A stretch of 8,472 nucleotides of DNA from an uncultured Pseudomonadota bacterium (lineage in GTDB: Bacteria; Myxococcota; UBA796), in assembly GCA_913040875.1 (NCBI GenBank), contig CAJWHX010000130.1, forward strand, positions 1 through 8,472, given 5' to 3'. The notes under the pieces are model-generated. The model searched no databases and was not told the DNA's origin. It saw only the letters and a program-made list of their open reading frames with translations. The position numbers were made by a program, and so were the translations under genes. Every line of letters starts with the position of its first letter. Position 1 is the first letter of the stretch. Below are positions 6,890 to 8,472 of the stretch, in pieces.

Positions 6890-7739
6890 GTACTTTCGGT
6901 TTTTGAACATCACTCTTGGACTCGGTATCCTCAGCGCCCTTCCATTCTATCAACATCCAATGGGCCTACAAAGACCCGATGCGTGGATGTATACGATTTT
7001 ACATCAATTCTTACCTGTGGTTGCCCTCTTGCGTTTCCATAGACCACAGTATACTCGTCCAACAGCCCCTACAATTTGGCGGGCAGTAAAGATTGGTCTC
7101 AGTGTCGAACTCGGACTTCTCTGCTTATTGGGATGGTCTATATGGATAGGAGATCTCCATATTGATCTGACTTTCCAGGGATGTAAAGACTGGCTCGAAG
7201 TGCAGATAGGTCAACAGATTGAATTGACCGAATTGCCCATGCCCGGTTTACCATCAGACTTTTACACGCTTGCCAAATGGGTTTTTATTGGCAGCTTTGG
7301 ATTGCCTTGGCTTCTGTGGTGGGTGTACCTTCCTCATGAATTTGTATGGCGTGGTTGGGTTTGTTCATGGGCAAAGACGCCAACAGATTGGATGATTCTA
7401 TCAACGTACTGGACTGCGTGGCAGTTACCAGTCTGGTTGGTAGAACCGCAGTGGCATCTAGGGTGGTGGATCAACAACGGGGAGCTGTTTGCACAACAGG
7501 TTGTATCCACTTGGCTAGTGGGAACCATATTGTTTCGATTCCAAACAAAGCATCGATCGATTGCTGTCACAGCGCTACTGGTATCCATACTAACTGTCAG
7601 TGAAACGTGGGCCATTCTGATTCAAGACACCGTTCCATTCCCCAATTGGTTGTGGATTGGTTGGAATGGTTGGTGGGGCTGTATGGGGATGACCGTCTGG
7701 CTCATTTGGACCATACGGAATCAACCCGAAACCGCTTGA
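6870..7739 (+). CDS. Multi-pass membrane protein, CPBP-like with degenerate active site
   Basis: The 289-residue product is strongly hydrophobic, with about six to eight membrane segments, and is very rich in tryptophan (28 residues, about one in ten). The segment LPHEFVWRGWV (154-164) matches the first motif of CPBP intramembrane proteases (EExxxR, usually EExxWRG), but the first Glu is His156. The second motif region, STYWTAWQLPVWL (178-190), resembles the family's W-H-x-P segment but has Gln185 where the catalytic His should be. The third region (about 230-247, ALLVSILTVSETW) lacks the HxxxN pattern. It is therefore either an inactive relative or a distant family member. CPBP proteins process prenylated proteins or bacteriocins, or act as membrane scaffolds. 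The ATG at 6870 overlaps the WD40 gene by 20 bases, implying co-transcription. It ends six bases before the stop of the opposing M50-like gene. The motif reading is by eye. Confidence 0.75.
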   Translation: MSTTNSEYFRFLNITLGLGILSALPFYQHPMGLQRPDAWMYTILHQFLPVVALLRFHRPQYTRPTAPTIWRAVKIGLSVELGLLCLLGWSIWIGDLHIDLTFQGCKDWLEVQIGQQIELTELPMPGLPSDFYTLAKWVFIGSFGLPWLLWWVYLPHEFVWRGWVCSWAKTPTDWMILSTYWTAWQLPVWLVEPQWHLGWWINNGELFAQQVVSTWLVGTILFRFQTKHRSIAVTALLVSILTVSETWAILIQDTVPFPNWLWIGWNGWWGCMGMTVWLIWTIRNQPETA

Positions 7740-7745
7740 CCGTCA

Positions 7746-8441
7746 TTATTCCTTCAAGTTGTTCAATGCAGAACGAACACCCACGACCAAGCAAAACAGG
7801 GAAAAGGCACCACACAAACCGCCCCATACCCAGTATGGAAGAAACAAGGCCTCTGCGATGTGTGCAACATCTGAAGGCATCGCCCCACTAGCAGTTTGAG
7901 CCGTCGGCGTAAACAGATAATCTCCTCTGGAGAATACGGACAAAGCCAGCTGAATCCCCACAAAATACGCAGCAATCTGCTGCAATCCTTTTCCCGCAGA
8001 ACTAGCCAACCAGAGGAATACAATCGCAACACCACCGACAAATGTCAGACCAAAAAGATTTCGAACCACAAAAACTTCTGCCAAAATCAATCCAAAGCCC
8101 AAGACAAAGAACAGTGCCTTTGCACGATGTGCCATTGCAAAGAACAACGCTCCAACAATCGCAGGTCCCACTAGACCACCCGCAGAAACAAATGCACCCG
8201 CCAAATTTCCCTGCGTCGAAGTATAGGCCACACCAGAAGCGTCCGAATGCAAATAGAACTTGTGAAAGTCTCCTCCCACCAACAACGCTGCCAAACCGTG
8301 CCCCATTTCGTGAGCCAAAGTACTCAATAAAATGAGGGGGTACCCAATGATACTTCCATATGGAATGACATAGAGCAATATGGTCAATACAACACTGCTC
8401 AGCAAGAATCTTGTCCCGTGTCGTTCAACAGAATCATTCAC
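7746..8441 (-). CDS. M50B-like membrane zinc metalloprotease
   Basis: The protein has several hydrophobic helices and a HEMGH zinc motif (44-48) inside the first membrane region (YPLILLSTLAHEMGHGLAAL), followed by GGDFHKFYLHSDASGVAY. This is the pattern of the M50B group of site-2-protease-like integral membrane peptidases. Near the C-terminus SDVAHIAEALFLPYWVWG (190-207) fits the family's conserved S-D-A-x-x-L-A-x-x-x-x-x-P-x-x-x-W block. The Asp191 there may be the third metal ligand, which is inference. The length of 231 residues is typical of the compact members. The GTG at 8441 is chosen because GGAG sits six bases upstream; the frame remains open to the window edge and a GTG at 8468 would add nine residues, so a longer N-terminus cannot be excluded. 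It converges on the CPBP-like gene with a 6-bp gap. The substrate is unknown. Confidence 0.85.
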   Translation of the reverse strand: MNDSVERHGTRFLLSSVVLTILLYVIPYGSIIGYPLILLSTLAHEMGHGLAALLVGGDFHKFYLHSDASGVAYTSTQGNLAGAFVSAGGLVGPAIVGALFFAMAHRAKALFFVLGFGLILAEVFVVRNLFGLTFVGGVAIVFLWLASSAGKGLQQIAAYFVGIQLALSVFSRGDYLFTPTAQTASGAMPSDVAHIAEALFLPYWVWGGLCGAFSLFCLVVGVRSALNNLKE

Positions 8442-8447
8442 ACTCGT

Positions 8448-8451
8448 CTCC
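8448..8451 (-). promoter_or_regulatory. Shine-Dalgarno of the M50B-like gene
   Basis: On the minus strand GGAG ends six bases before the GTG at 8441. It favours that start over the GTG at 8468, whose upstream region lies outside the window. Confidence 0.5.
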
Positions 8452-8472
8452 GAAATCCCAAAAGACACAAAC

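Overview
This is a bacterial window of moderate GC with dense, mostly intron-free coding. Genes are tightly spaced, Shine-Dalgarno motifs of the GGAG/GAGG type precede several starts, and there are Rho-independent terminators. The gene set (SurE, a glutaryl-CoA dehydrogenase, a menaquinone-pathway MenB, a large WD40-like propeller protein and two membrane proteins of protease-like families) suggests a menaquinone-using, probably Gram-negative bacterium, perhaps a delta-proteobacterial or related marine lineage. That placement is inference; no rRNA or other marker is present.

Layout. Bases 3-170 are the end of a membrane-anchored protein cut by the window edge. It converges on surE (181-957, minus strand). 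A roughly 150-bp divergent spacer separates surE from an unrecognised helical, HEAT-like protein (1109-1708, plus). A 313-bp intergenic stretch follows, with a perfect AT-rich inverted repeat and a terminator-like hairpin. Then comes a monocistronic-looking glutaryl-CoA dehydrogenase (2022-3227), closed by a very strong terminator (3246-3275).

Immediately after that terminator starts a four-gene plus-strand cluster. It holds menB (3305-4198), a class I SAM methyltransferase whose ATG overlaps the menB stop (4198-4965), a 623-residue WD40-like protein (5018-6889), and a tryptophan-rich multi-pass membrane protein overlapping it by 20 bases (6870-7739). The last resembles CPBP (CAAX/bacteriocin-processing) proteases but seems to have lost catalytic residues. 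A minus-strand M50B-like metalloprotease (7746-8441) converges on the cluster with a 6-bp gap.

Working together: GCDH yields crotonyl-CoA and feeds electrons to the ETF/quinone pool, and MenB makes the naphthoate ring of menaquinone, so both touch quinone-linked respiration. The methyltransferase coupled to menB could act in the same pathway, but its substrate cannot be read from sequence. The propeller and the degenerate CPBP protein are the least explained part of the cluster. I see no CRISPR, mobile element, rRNA or tRNA, and nothing that proves a new defence or biosynthetic system. The best candidates for novelty are the menB-methyltransferase-propeller-pseudoprotease cluster and the orphan HEAT-like gene.
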